54,475 bases of DNA from contig MNCI01017725.1 in the NCBI GenBank assembly GCA_015680685.1, positions 461,025 to 515,499 of the forward strand, given 5' to 3'. Every line of letters starts with the position of its first letter. The stretch's first letter is position 1. Below, piece after piece: positions 23,141-35,172 of this stretch. The notes beneath the pieces are model-generated. The model had not been told where the DNA came from and did not search any database. It saw only the letters and a list, made by a program, of their open reading frames with translations. The stretch comes from Gnetum montanum. Its lineage: Eukaryota; Streptophyta; Gnetopsida; Gnetales; Gnetaceae. The translations under genes and the position numbers were made by a program.

Positions 23141-23880
23141 TCCATACCATAATGCTTACTCATAGTGTGTCTAATTGGATCCATGTAGGAAACCTTCCTA
23201 AGAAATTAGCCAATCTTGAAATTCCTCTAATTTATTTATAGATTGTTGGGAACAAATTGTGTAAGGCTCTTCTCAATTTAGGTTCTAGTGTTAATTTGAC
23301 TTCTCATGAGATGTACACTGCTTGGAACCTACCTCATTTTCAAGAAGAGCAACATCAAATTCGAATTGACAGACCAGTCCATCATTGTCCCATTGGGACT
23401 GGTAGAATACATTGTAACCACTATCTATGGGTGGTCTTATCTTGTCGATTTCCTAGTAATCAAAGTGGAGAATTGCAAAGGGGACCTCCCAATCCTTATG
23501 GGAAGGGCATGGCTGAGTACTGTAGATGCAAGAATGGGCATTAGAGATCTTTCCTGGAAATATCAAAGAAAAATGCATTTGGAAAGATCGAGAAGAAGAG
23601 AGTTCCATGCATTACCTATAGTGATACAGGGTGCAATTATCTATCTTTGCATGCAAACAGTGTGTGCCAAAAGTAGAAATTCAAAGGTTTCTATATGTAG
23701 TAGCCACAAAATAGGAGGACACTTAGTGGCTGACTGTTGATTCAGAAAGTAGTACACTTTACATGGAACCAGCTAAGAGCCTGGCATGTGACTATGTCAC
23801 GAGCATGAATGAACTCAAGCAAGTTCATCACTAACTCTTTGAAGATACAAATGATAATACCCACTAGGAAGAGTTGAAAA
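23141..23880 (+). pseudogene. A3 protease region (broken)
   Basis: Aspartic protease of the retropepsin type. The active-site segment reads ALLNLGSSVNLTSHEMY at about 23,262, so the catalytic Asp is Asn. The C-terminal half is open in frame (23,306-23,740) with LIMGRAWLSTVDARMG, the GRAWL word being the family landmark. Downstream comes the Cys-rich linker leading towards RT. Confidence 0.8.
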
Positions 23881-25390
23881 TTCCTTAGAAATTTAAGAGC
23901 CCCTTCAACTAAAAATGTTACCAGCTAGAATGGAATATGTATTTTTGAAAAATAAGAAGCTAGTTATAATCAATGTGAGACTTACTCCAAAATAGAAAGA
24001 AATGTTGTTGAAGGTAGTTGAAAGATGGTCAACAACTTTTGCTTGGTCATATCTTGAATTCATAGGGATTGATCCTAGGATATGCCAACATCACATTCAC
24101 ACCACTTGGCCATGAAGCTAAAACGACAACCACAGAGGTAGTTGAACCCTAAATTAAAGCAAATAGTCAAAGAGGAAACTAAGCAACTCCTCAAGGTGAG
24201 GTTCATTTATCCCATTGCAAATAGTAAATGTCTTAGCCTACTCATAATTGTGCCAAAGAAATGTATAAAGTGGTGGATCTACATTGATTCTAAGCTACTA
24301 AAGATGGCAACATTCAAGGATCATTTTCCATTGCCATTTGTTGACTAGATGCTAAACACAATATCAGGGCATTACTACTATAGCTTCCTAGATGGTATAG
24401 TAGCTATAACCAAATTCAAATTTTACCAGAGGACCAAGCAAAGACAATGTTCACAAGCCCCTAGGGGACTTTTGCATATTGTAAGATGTCATTTGATCTA
24501 TACAATGCTTCTGCTACATTTTAATGCCTAGTTTTGAGCATCTTTCAACAGTAGATTGGTAGTGGTGTGGAAGTCTTCATGGGTGGCTTCTGCACCTATG
24601 GAGTTACATTTGAGTAAGCCTTGGATCACCTTGAGCAAGTGTTGAAATGGTGTGTTGAAACCAACTGGTGGCTCAATTCGCATAAAAGTCACCTCATGGT
24701 CTAAAAGGGCATTATACTAGGGCACAAAATCTTGCAAGCAAGAATTGAGGTGGATCCTAAAAAAATAAGGGTCATCCAAGGAATAACCCACTAACTAGAA
24801 ATAGTTAAAGATGTTTAGTTATTCCTTGGACATACTGGCTACTACCAACACTTCATAGAGAATTTCTCTAAGATCACAAAGCTGTTGGTGGATCTAACAA
24901 AGAAAGATGCTCCTTTTGTCTGGACCCTAGAATGTAAAAAAGTGTTCCAGTAACTAAAAGAGAAGCTTGTACAAACTCCAATCCTACAAGCACTTGACTA
25001 GTCTAGACCATTTCATATTATGACGATTGCATCAAATTATGTCTTGGGAGTTGTGCTAATGCAATTAGATGATAAGAAACAACCATACTACATCCATTGC
25101 ACCAATCAAAGCATTATGGGTGCACAACTGAACTACACCACCATAGAGAAAGAATTGATGGCTATGGTGTTCACTCTAAAAAAGTTTAGGCACTATGTGC
25201 TTGGATATAAGGTGTTTATGCACACTGATCATAGTGCCTTCCACTTCCTAATGAACAACCCAATAGTGAGCCCGTGTGTCATATGGTGGCTAGTGATCTT
25301 GTAGGAATTCGATCTCATGATGGTAGATTGAAAGGACACTGAGAATGTGATCTCTGATCACTTGTCTTAGTTGTGATGGGACAACAAAGA
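23881..25390 (+). pseudogene. A3 RT and RNase H (broken)
   Basis: RT: the start region near 24,000-24,130 holds the homologue of the IDPR-CQHH segment. HFPLPFVD at 24,325 is followed by TAG where Gln is expected. The catalytic FMDD reads FMGG (24,576-24,587), so polymerase activity is lost. RNase H: 25,020-25,304, with ELMAMVFTLKKFRHYVLGY and HTDHSAFHFLMN. The sequence type is that of Athila-like gypsy elements. Stops are mainly TAG. Confidence 0.85.
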
Positions 25391-26790
25391 GGAAGAAAGC
25401 TCATTATCTGATACATTTTCAAATGAACTCCTTTTTGCTGAGGTTGTAGCTAAATAAATGCCCAATGAACCAAAATGGTATGATAACATTTTCACCCATA
25501 TTCTCACTTAGGAGATGCCACAAGGGTTGGACCACCAAAAGAAATAGCATTTTTTCACCAAGTAAAGCACTTCATGGAGATCAATGAGCACCTCTATAAG
25601 GTGTGCACCGATGGCCTAGTTTGTTGGTGTGTCCTTGATGTTGATCAATTATCATTCTCCAAGATGATTATGAAGGTCCTTGTGGAGGACACTATGCTGG
25701 GAGATGCATGGCCATTAAAATCCTGATGGCAGGGTACTATTGGCCAACACTCTTCAGGGATGCCTATCATTATGTCCACTCTTGTGAATGATGCCAATGA
25801 GATGGTGGAATAATTACTCGAATGGAGGGACCTCAACAATGGATTCAACTACTAAAACCATTCAACATCTAGGGCATTAATCTCATGGGTCCCATCATGC
25901 CCATGTCAAATGGAAACGTGTACATCATAGTCGCTATTGACTATTGTACAAAATGGGTAGAAGCAATAGCCATCATCGACTGTACATTCTCTACTGCTAC
26001 TCGATTTGTACAAAAAAATGATGTAAATAGGTTTGGTGTGCCATGTGCATTAGTTTTTGATAATGGAACTCACTTTACATGTACTACTTTTCAAAAGCTC
26101 ATGCAATGCTTGGGGGTTGAACATAAACTCACAACACCTTACCATCCCCAAGCTAATGGTCAAGTTGAGGTTACTAATAGGGAAATCACAAGAATATTAA
26201 CAAGAATTGTTAGCAAGTATAGAAAGGACTAGAGCACAAAACTCAACAATGCCCTTTGGGCCTACCACTCAACTTGGAAACTTCCTATAGGATACTCTTC
26301 CTATGAGCTTGTGTACGGCAAACTACCAACACTTCCTATTCAATTTGAACTCCATACACTTTCAATGGCTTATGACCTTAACCTTAACCTTGACTTAAGT
26401 CTAGCCCAAAAAGAAAGACTAATGAATCTCAACCTACTAGACAAAAACTCATTAGTAGCCTTATCATCTAATGAGTTGCACAAGGCCTATAACAAAAAGC
26501 ATCATGACCTAAAAATTAGAAAAGTCAAATTTTAACCAAGAGACAAGGTTCTTTACTAGAACCCCACACATGGACCTCAACAAACTAAGTTCCAAATGTT
26601 GTGGAAAGGACCTTACATCATTTATGAAACATTTCCTTTAGGGGACATGATGATCTATAAACTTGAGAGGCCAAACAAGAAATAGCTAGTAAACATCCAA
26701 AAAATTAAATCTTTCCATGAGCATACACCAACTAACATAACAAGCACCTCATCAAATGGACACCCACGTTCCATATTTCAGATCTCCTCC
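25391..26790 (+). pseudogene. A3 integrase (broken)
   Basis: The zinc-binding N-terminal part lies at about 25,690-25,800 (GGHYAGRCMAIKILMAGYYW, then HSCE-stop-CQ). In the core, the usual WGID reads stop-GIN at about 25,870, changing the first catalytic Asp to Asn. LVFDNGTHF (second Asp) is at about 26,050 and NGQVEVTNREI (Glu) at 26,157. A GPY-type module (WKGPYIIYETFPLGDMMIYK) lies at about 26,600. The tail ends SHGGDGHPC at about 26,803-26,830, the same tail on which the A6 frame ends. Core and tail are otherwise well preserved. Confidence 0.85.
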
Positions 26791-28379
26791 TCCTTTCAAA
26801 TTAGTCATGGGGGAGATGGCCACCCATGCTAATCATTTAAGCAACTCTTTAGTTTTTCAAACATTTTGTTTTACACATTTTTTGTTTTACAACTTTTTGT
26901 TTTACACATTCTTTATTTTACATTTTTTTTTTTGTTATTAATCTTTTCTAATTTTTGTTTTACACAATCGTTAGTACATTTGCTATTTCTTGAATATTTT
27001 ATACTTGCCTTTATATTTTATTTTATTTTGGTTTGATTTTCTAACTTTTTGTTAATAAGTGCCAAGTACATTGGTAATGCATTACTTAATGGTGGTATGT
27101 ACTACTATGTTTCTTTGATTATTAGTGTCTAGTTTCTAGCTTTGAATTTTGTTACAGATAATTAGGGCATGGTTTCTTTTCATGTAATAGGTAGTGAGCC
27201 CACAACATCCACCCATCCACACACTCTATGGTTTTCCTTGTTTTGGAAATGTGTAGTCCCTTTTTCATTAATAAAACTTTAATAAATTTGTGACTTTGGT
27301 AGTTTCCAAAATTGGGAAGAATTCAAAGGTTTGAAAAGGGTGTGGCTTCAAGGGGATTTAGTATTTTTTGTGCTTTTCTGTTTGCCTAGGTGCATGTGTA
27401 TTTTCATAGACTTCTTACTATTCCATGCCATCCAATAAAGAAAGTTGAATAAGTTCTTGCATGGTGTGGTTCTCATAAAAAATGATGAGAATTCAAAGCA
27501 CACCCCTTGGACAAAATAAATGCATGTGTCTTTGCATAGTGTGGTTCTCATCTCAAAAGAAAAAAAATGGGAATTCAAAGCACATCCCTTAGATAGAATA
27601 AATGGGCTACAAGCACTAGCTATGGGACTAGTCCCCTCTAACTAAGGCCCCTTCTCACTTCCTACTTCTTCTCTAATAAGGAACGATGGTTGTTTGTGGG
27701 AGCACTCTTGTGTCTCAAGGGATGGATTGGTCTTAGAATGTCGATGCGAAGTCACTGAACGTGGTTGGTTTTGGTTTGGACTAAGAATGAATTCTATCAA
27801 GTCATTTAACCACAAAATCCATAAGGGACTTCATGTGACCATAATTAGGAACTCCATTCCACTCTCTCTCTCATCCATCTATGCTTTCTATGTCTCCCCT
27901 CATTGCTAGTTTTATGTGTTGGTTTGATGTCTTGGTTTGATGTGTCAGAATTCTTAGTTAGTTTCTTCTAGGTTTTTCTACTTAACTTTTATAACCATTA
28001 ATCATCCATGGAACCTACGAACTCTTTGTTTTGAAGTTATGCAAGGGCATAAAAGGCCTATGCCTACTTTCGGGAATATCCACTTGCATATCTTTTAGTT
28101 GGATTAGTTAATTTATTTGCCCTTAAACATTTTTACAATCAAATTCTTTTTGTTTACCCCATCAATGACATCCAATTGTACACATCTTCACAATAGTTTT
28201 TAATGAATTCTTCTTTTCATTGTTGTGAATTCTATACCCTCTTCAAATATTTCCTTATATTGAGCTTTTTCAAATTTAATGGACTGCTTCATTTAATTAA
28301 CCCTATTTTTCAACCTTCCCACTAACACTACTCAAGGAACCAATCAACCACAATCACAACCTAGCCAAGATGAGACAAG
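26791..28379 (+). other. A3 3' untranslated region
   Basis: Begins at the purine phrase GTCATGGGGGAGATGG, then a run of TTTTGTTTTACA words (26,860-26,990). It carries the reverse complement of the A1/A2/A6 phrases (CATCCACCCATCCA at 27,207; CTAACTAAGGCCCC at 27,640). No gene is supported in 26,830-28,379. Confidence 0.7.
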
Positions 28380-28439
28380 GCATTTAACCACCATGTGTTA
28401 CACATTGCATATTAATTCATGATTCTATTATGATTGCAG
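28380..28439 (+). other. A3 intron-like segment before a post-pol ATG
   Basis: Sixty bases from a GC donor (ACAAG/GCATTT) to an acceptor TGATTGCAG, with an ATG one base downstream (28,441). It aligns with the intron-like segments in A5 (40,371-40,309) and A6 (50,933-50,874). The donor is GC here and GT in the others. The frame that follows is only 26 codons once the assembly duplication at 28,441-28,527 is removed. A CT-rich run (28,570-28,600) follows, as in A6. Confidence 0.5.
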
Positions 28440-28821
28440 TATGAAGCATGAACTGGAAGTAGGGCTATCTTCACCAAGGATGANATGAAGCATGAACTGG
28501 AAGTAGGGCTATCTTCACCAAGGATGATGCAGCAATACCACACAATGAGGACCATTCATGATTGAAAGATCTCTTCTCTCTCTCTCTCTCATTCTCTTGC
28601 TGCTAAGAGGTGTTGGATGTTAGTGATATCTAGGACATTCACTTCTCTTTTCATGAGCATCCCATTTTGTAAAAGTTTTCATTTCGTACACTTGGGCACT
28701 CAAAGTCTATCTATTTTATCTAAGTCGATTTGTAATGTCAATCAATAATCTCATACCTACCCAATATATGTTGTAATGAACTTATTTCTCCTCTTCTTCA
28801 CTCAAGGACAAATTTTTATTC

Positions 28822-28834
28822 AATCATGGGGGTA
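28822..28834 (+). other. A3 polypurine tract
   Basis: AATCATGGGGGTA directly before the 3' LTR, the primer site for plus-strand DNA synthesis. The same phrase stands next to the 3' LTR of A5 and A6. Confidence 0.85.
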
Positions 28835-29700
28835 TGATAAACCATCATTTTGTGTTGGCCTCGATGTCGGGTATGCGATGTTAAAGCCATGACATTGCGT
28901 ATGCGACATCGGGGCCTTGGTCCGACATCCCATGTCCAACATTGGGGTGTATACCTCAAGTCTATAAATACAGTGCTTGGGCTTCAATTTTGATAGTCAG
29001 TTTTTGGTCATTCTTAATCAAAGTAGAGAAGCTCTTGTAGTTTATTTTCTTTAGAGTTAGAATATTTTTTGAGAGCCTGCAGAAGGAGTCTAAAGTGTGT
29101 ACGATTCTTTGTTCAAGCACTGATGTACCTAAGTGTAGCAGTGTGATGGAAATAAAATGAACTCTTTTGAAAATCCTTGCAGCACTGAGAATAGCTTAAT
29201 ATTTCCTTTAATGCATTTTACTTTCTTGCTCTTTATTTCAATGCATTTGAATTAAGCAATTTATTTCCAGCAATTAATGAACACAAGCACGACCACTTTG
29301 AGCATTCATATAGTACTTGGTAACCCAACAACGCTTAACGTTTGGTAGCCCAGCAATGCTATATGTGTTCAAGATGTCTCCAAAAAAGTGGGGTTGTTAC
29401 TTGTGTTAAACTAGCTAGGCAATAGACATTAGTTTTCAATCTATTCTACCCTTATTCTTGTTGTAGGCGATTACATCCATAAAATATAAAATGACAAAAA
29501 TTCATATACCTCAATTACACTTAAACCATATACTTAAGCCTCACAAGTGTAGTTGGAAAGACAACGAACATTCTCAACGTCATTTCACTTCCTAGAGAAA
29601 CTAGTGTACAAGATAACTATAGGTCCACGGAATTTAACTAGATCACACAACGCCTTAGTGATTCATATGTTTGGGCATAGGGATACCTCACCGCTCATCA
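28835..29700 (+). repeat. A3 3' LTR
   Basis: 866 bp, TGATAAACC...CTCATCA. TATA box CTATAAATA at about 28,963, preceded by GATGTC/GACATC dyads at about 28,860-28,940. It is followed by the target duplication ACTTT. It is the complete reference for the gapped 5' LTR. Confidence 0.95.
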
Positions 29701-30740
29701 ACTTTGTTCCAAACAATACACAACTACCTTAGTTTGGATTTTGCACTATACTATACAAAACCATTGGGCCCATAATTACATGTAGCAGTGAGGTTACTAA
29801 TGGGATGAGAAGGGATTACACAGATCAAGATGTAAAGGTGCTTTGCTGTGTCCATAATAGGTTCTTATATCAAACATGATTAAATTGATTAGCATGCTAT
29901 CTGTACAAGTTTTAGATCAATTCTATACTAGTAACAGTGACCTTGCATTGATGTGTCCCTTCCTACCAACCATCATGAGTCCACAACCACCACAAAGAAC
30001 ATTCATCACTCCAAAAGAGAAGACAAGACAAGAAAGAAGGAAGGGCCTTAGTTAGAGGGGCAACTTAAGGCATGGGTAACATGCCTTTCTAGCCCCATAA
30101 CCAATGCTTATGGCCAATTATTAATAGCAAAAATATGATACGTTCAAAGAGGAGTCATAAACCACACGAGGAAATCAAGAAGAGGATCTAACAAGTCCCC
30201 TTGATATCACACCCTTTGCCATTCCCACTTGGTCATTTCCTCTTTTTTCAAGGGACAATGATCATTGATTGATTTTAGTTTCATGAAAGAACCAAATTGT
30301 TTCCATGATAAAGACCTTTTATTTAGAGAACTAGAGGAATGGATGAGGTGGTCTCACTACTTTACACAATTACTTACCTAATCATCTTGATAGCATAGCA
30401 CAAAAACCCAAAATATAGTGTTGACTTCTACATCATGATTGGCAACATTATTAATAAAAACATAAAAGACATTCATATAACATAAGGAAAATGACTCAAA
30501 AAAAAGAAAAATAACAAGAAATGGAAAACATATTAAGAATTAGAAAATATAAAAATAAATAGAAAAATGATAAAAAAAATTTTAAAATAAAAAGGTGAAA
30601 AATACTTATTAGTTCTTGAACTAAGATGGAGCATCTGCCCCATGACTAATCTTATGGCTACACATTCGAGAGATGGACCAAACAATCCCTTGTGTATACA
30701 CCACTGGTTTCCCATCTATCACCATTACTAATTTAATTAT

Positions 30741-31460
30741 TCACATGGTAGCACATTGAACATTGGTGATAATCTCATTTGGATGATTTAGAGATGTATC
30801 TTCAACTGGACTTGAAGGTATTTCTATTTTAAGGGGTCCAAATGTGTTTGCTTCTTCTTCTTGATTTTCTATTTTAATTCCAAGGCCTTCGTGTTTAACA
30901 TCCTTTTTTGGTATACAATCAGAGTGTAAGATATCTATGTCTAAGTCTTCTATTTGGTCCATTTTCTTAAGTCTAGAACTAATAAGTGGACTAGAGGGTT
31001 CCATGCATCTTTTAAATAGTTTTGCACTTTCATTTCAAGCCACTGGGTGTCCTCTAGTTTAGTGGCTACTATGTAGACTAGTTTTTGCTCACACATTGCA
31101 TGCTTTATTATAGAGGTTATGTTGATATTTTGAACTTTAGGCCCACAATTACATCGTTTATTATTAGTAGTGATGCATGGAGGTTTCTGTCTCTCCACAG
31201 TGATAGGTTTATCTTTTATGCCTTGTGTTGGAGCAGTGAGGGTTGTTGACTTTTGCATATGATTAGAAGACATTATTTTGATGAGGAAGGATGTTGCACT
31301 AGATTGGCCTTATGCTAGTTTTGATATGCTAGTAGGTCTACGAGTTTTACACTTGTGTGTGGAAACTATCATAAAGAAAGAACATTTCCAAGGTTGTAGT
31401 TGAGATCTACTAGCATTATCATTTCCATGTATGTTCACCACACAAGTGGCATTCTTTCAT
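30741..31460 (-). pseudogene. A2 post-gag module and acidic tail
   Basis: In place of the protease core there is a segment with a ...SRSQLQPWKCSFF phrase (about 31,400), shared with A5 (SGSQLQRRKCPF). Then comes a 107-codon open piece (31,273-30,950) with the linker word VYIVATKLEDTQWLE, and an overlapping 87-codon acidic piece (31,004-30,741; rich in Glu and Asp). No DSG motif and no GRAWL word are seen, so the protease seems to be missing. Function unknown. Confidence 0.5.
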
Positions 31461-33421
31461 TGATGTTGTGGTGTTGAACTTTCCTATGTTGTTGGTGGTG
31501 ACATATGGTGGAGGGTAGTATGATAATATTGAGGATATGATGAAAGATGAGGGGTGTGAGGTGATGATCCCATAACAGATGTTGTGGGTTGATGATATTT
31601 GGGAGAGTGGTAGTAGTGATTTGAGGTAGAGGAAGTAGAACCAATTTGAAAAATAAGTAGTTGAACATAATATCCATACAGGTCTGGTTGGCTGTAAGGG
31701 TAGTGCTGGTTTGATGATGCCCTCCCCCATGATTGTGGGTTTTTCCACTGTGATTGATAGTAGTTTTAAGGCTGATAAGAAGTCCCACTAGGATAGTACA
31801 ATTGGTTGTAGGATTTTTTTTAATTACCTTGCGAGTAAGGTAATTTCCTAGGCATTCACTTTTATACAAATTTGGAATTCAAAGAAAAAGCCCAATACTT
31901 ATGTAGATGTAACATGAATGGGCAATAGCCATTTGGATGGTCATATAGGTAGATGCCACATGCATCATCCTCTTCTATGGTTGAGTCTAGAGCTTCTTCT
32001 TCTACAACTATTTTTCCTTTTTGCGAATAAGTGTTCCTAAATATTTCTTGGTTCTTTTTCCTCTCCTTGTTTTGATCACTTGATTCCTATTGCATTATTC
32101 TCTCCTCTATGGTTATCACATAAGTTGTAACTCTATCATTCATCAACTCCCACATCTTATATGTCCTTGCTTCAAGCTCATTGATAGACATTTGCATTAG
32201 CAAGGTTTGTTGTGAAATCACATCATTGAGAGTTGCCTCTTTTTCCTCATCAGAGATATGGACCCTCTTCTTTTAAAAAGTAGGATCCTAGTTATATTCC
32301 TTTACATTCTCTTATTTACATAGCTCTCCTTCTTTTTCCTACCACTAAATTAGCCTTTATATCTAATGGGCTTTCAATTCGTATAGTCGACCCTGGGCAT
32401 AAATCCAAAGGGTGTCCCTCATTTTATTACAAAGCTCATCTATGATGTGGAAAAGTTGATCTTTTTGAGAAAAATCATAGCATGGACACCTATGTAATAG
32501 AGAATAGTATCTATCTAAGGCCACATCCAAGGATTCATGTTTTTCTTGCTTTCATCCTTGGATTTTTTTTCTTGGGTCTAACACTTTTGCATAGGTTTTG
32601 TATTTTTTGTTGAAGAGTTCCAGCATTGTGAACCACCGATGGATTGAATCTGGTTCCAACAATCTATACCAATTTTTAGCTTTAACTACTAGCATCCTAG
32701 GAAAGAGTTTAAGCTATTGCCACTTGCGTTCAATATTTTGCAAGGCGCGGACATCATGGAAGGCTTGTAAATAATGTTGTGGATCAGAATTGTAGCCTCC
32801 CCTAAATATAGGAATGTTGTCTATATCAACCTATTTTATACAACTATCCCTTTGATGTCGTTGGGGTATTTAAACTACCTCTGTAATTTGTGTTAGGCCC
32901 CTAGTAGCCAACAAGGGTTCATTTGTACCAGACATGTCATGGTGATAATCTATATTTCTATTCATCTAATCATGATGATATTGTCTATGCTCATTTTGAT
33001 GTCTTTGATTTTTCCCTTGGGTTTAATTTCTATTTTTCTCTTGACCCCATAGTCAAGCTCTATCTCTATACCTATGTTCATCTTTATTAGAACTAGACAT
33101 TTAAGAGGAAGAGGAAGATGAGGAACTGGGAGAATCATCATGGCTCCTATATTATCCTTCATGGTCCCTTGATCTATCTTTTCAAGGTTTAGAGAAGGTC
33201 CAAGGCCTTGAGGCCCTCCTTATTCTAGGACTTTCTCCATCTCCTCTAGGATTGTTTGTACCAATTGAACATAGTCCTTGCATGTAGTAAGGGTCAAAAT
33301 GAGCACATGAAACCCCTACTTGAGGTTGTTCACTCCAATTCTCTTAAGTATAGAACCTATCATTTCTCTTATGAGTCTTTCCATCATACAATGCATTATA
33401 AATCTTATGTAAAGAAGACAT
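31419..33421 (-). pseudogene. A2 gag (broken)
   Basis: Starts at ATG 33,421 (MSSLHKIYNALYD). A Ser-rich region and the gag core follow (33,200-32,640; PIFRGGYNSDPQHYLQAF at about 32,800). The Cys/His box at about 31,985-31,930 reads C-x2-Y-x3-H-x3-Y, so only one Cys and the His remain. The Pro/Gln/Tyr-rich linker lies at 31,869-31,435. Several TAG and TAA stops. Confidence 0.7.
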
Positions 33422-33519
33422 GGTTTTATTGTGTGTGACTCTAAATTTTAAAATTTTCTAAAAGATAAATCGTTATAGCGATTGTGTATAATATATCTAA
33501 TCTAGATAACTAACACCAT

Positions 33520-33537
33520 TCTCAACAACAGCACCAA
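33520..33537 (-). other. A2 primer-binding site (tRNA-Asp type, decayed)
   Basis: Next to the LTR the minus strand reads TTGGTGCTGTTGTTGAGAA. The first bases match the tRNA-Asp complement after C-to-T changes. The distal end is diverged. Confidence 0.7.
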
Positions 33538-35172
33538 TGATGAGCAATGGGTACCTCCTACGTCCAACCATATGAATCACAAGAATTCATGCATAATTCG
33601 GTTGAATTTTGTGGAAGGGAGTAGTTGTGCATTTAGATCTTTAAGCATTGCTCACAGTTCATTATCTTCCTCTTGGACTAGTGGTAGCTTTGTCACATAT
33701 GGTTTAGTCCAAAGTGAGGCATATGAATGTTATTGTTTTTTCATTTATGCTACTCCTAATGATAATAGAGAAATTAATTATTTAATCTAATTAACAATGG
33801 AAAGTAAAGTCTAAACTAGCCTATGAGCGATGAGTGTCCATTCCTAGCTTTTCATACACATGCTTAATCCATGTATCCACTATCAGGATTACCAAGCACT
33901 ACATTACTAGGCAAACCAAGTAATAACATTACTGGGATTACCAAGAAAATATGTGTTTACACTCGAAATTGGTCACATTGATTTTGCCAATTCATTAATA
34001 TGCATGAAAATGTAAATATTAACTAAGTACATGGAATATAAATTGCATGGAAAGTAAATTTCATCTAAGTCAAAGTACTGCAATGAATAACAATCAATCT
34101 CAGTCTTATTCCCGTTCATGGAATGTGTCAAGGTATATTGCCACTTGAATAAGATGTTGTACAATTGACTCAAATTTATATGTAGGTACTCATTGATTGT
34201 TCTCTAAGAATACTGATGAGTGGCGAGGTCCCCTACACTCAACCATACGAATACAAGCGTTACATGCATGATCTGGTCGAACTCCGCACACTAAGTGCCT
34301 ACACGCCTTATGAAACACTTAAGGTTAATCGTTCGTTGTCTTCCCAGACTTACTGGTATTTGTCACGGTTGTATGGTTAAGTAAGTTTGAGGTATGTGAT
34401 TTTTAGGTCTTTTATCTTTTATCGCTTATGCTAATGAGGGAAAGGGTGAAGAGACTAAGTAACTAACTTTAATTAACTAAGTTCTAATGCCTAGCATCAG
34501 TATCCATTCCCACTTGCCGTTCACACCCTGAACCAATGCAACCTTCTGGGATTACCAAACGCTATTCGTTACTGGGATTACCAAGCGTAACACACGTGCT
34601 CGAAGCGGTCATACTAAATGCACTTAACTAGGAGTGTTGAGGGTTGAGAGAGATTAATTAACTAATAGAGCATTTAAACAATTAACAATAATTAAAGTCC
34701 TAATTAGCTTAGTCCATGCACTACAAGGTTTATCCAAAAATTTCATCTTTATTTCCATACACAAACTTGTGCTCAGGTACAATATTTCCTCGAATAAAGA
34801 TCCATTCACTTTGGGACTCCTACTACGAGCACATGGAAATTATTCTATCTCTGGAGAGGTAAAACTGCCAGAGTTTCACTAAGGGTCTAGATCTAGATTT
34901 TGAAACAAGGGAGAGCTACCTCTTATTTATAGAAATGGCAGCGGACTGCGATATCACATACAATACATCGCGTACGTGATATCGTAGCCCATGCGATATC
35001 GCGTCCCATTAAATACAAAATAAAGCTGTAAAGGTTTGACTACTCTATTGATGAAATAATGCTAATAAAAGGTATAAGCACATGTATTTATAGGCAAAAA
35101 CAGGCACTGCGTGGATGTGTACGTGTGGATGCAGCAAACCACACATTGACGTAATCAAACGATGACTCATCA
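33538..35172 (-). repeat. A2 5' LTR, split by a solo LTR
   Basis: Parts 33,538-34,213 and 35,017-35,172 give about 832 bp when the inserted LTR and one copy of AATAC are removed, the same length as the 3' LTR of A5, with which it shares phrases such as GGTTTAGTCCAAAGTGAGG. Begins TGATGAG, ends GACTCATCA. TATA box (rc of ATTTATAGG) at about 35,084. Confidence 0.85.
34214..35011 (-). repeat. Solo LTR of the A6 subfamily with target duplication
   Basis: Begins TGATGAGTGGCGAGG and matches the LTR of A6 closely. Ends GCGTCCCATTA, a decayed CTCATCA. The five bases AATAC stand on both sides (34,209-34,213 and 35,012-35,016). It holds eroded GCGATATCGC palindromes at about 34,950-35,003 and a TATA box at about 34,935. 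It is 798 bp against 1,042 bp in A6, lacking the inner duplications of A6. Confidence 0.9.

Larger units (their letters stand above)
19731..29700 (+). mobile_element. A3: full-length Ty3/gypsy element with both LTRs
   Basis: LTRs at 19,731-20,421 and 28,835-29,700 enclose primer site, gag, protease, RT, RNase H and integrase on the plus strand. The 5-bp target duplication ACTTT is present at 19,726-19,730 and 29,701-29,705, and the flanks join into A2 sequence, so the insertion is secure. The LTRs differ visibly, mostly by transitions, so the copy is old. Key catalytic residues are lost (RT FMGGF, first integrase Asp to Asn). Three single-n scaffold joins lie inside (19,997; 21,085; 28,484). 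Confidence 0.95.
29701..33537 (-). mobile_element. A2: gag-only minus-strand element, internal part
   Basis: Continuation of the A2 piece at 19,511-19,730. The order on the minus strand is primer site (33,537-33,520), gag, linker, short tail, 3' untranslated region. Reverse transcriptase, RNase H and integrase are absent: the post-gag tail (to about 30,740) passes directly into the AT-rich untranslated region with the phrase GGGCCTTAGTTAGAGGGG (30,047). The 5' LTR is 33,538-35,172. The element was non-autonomous. Confidence 0.8.
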
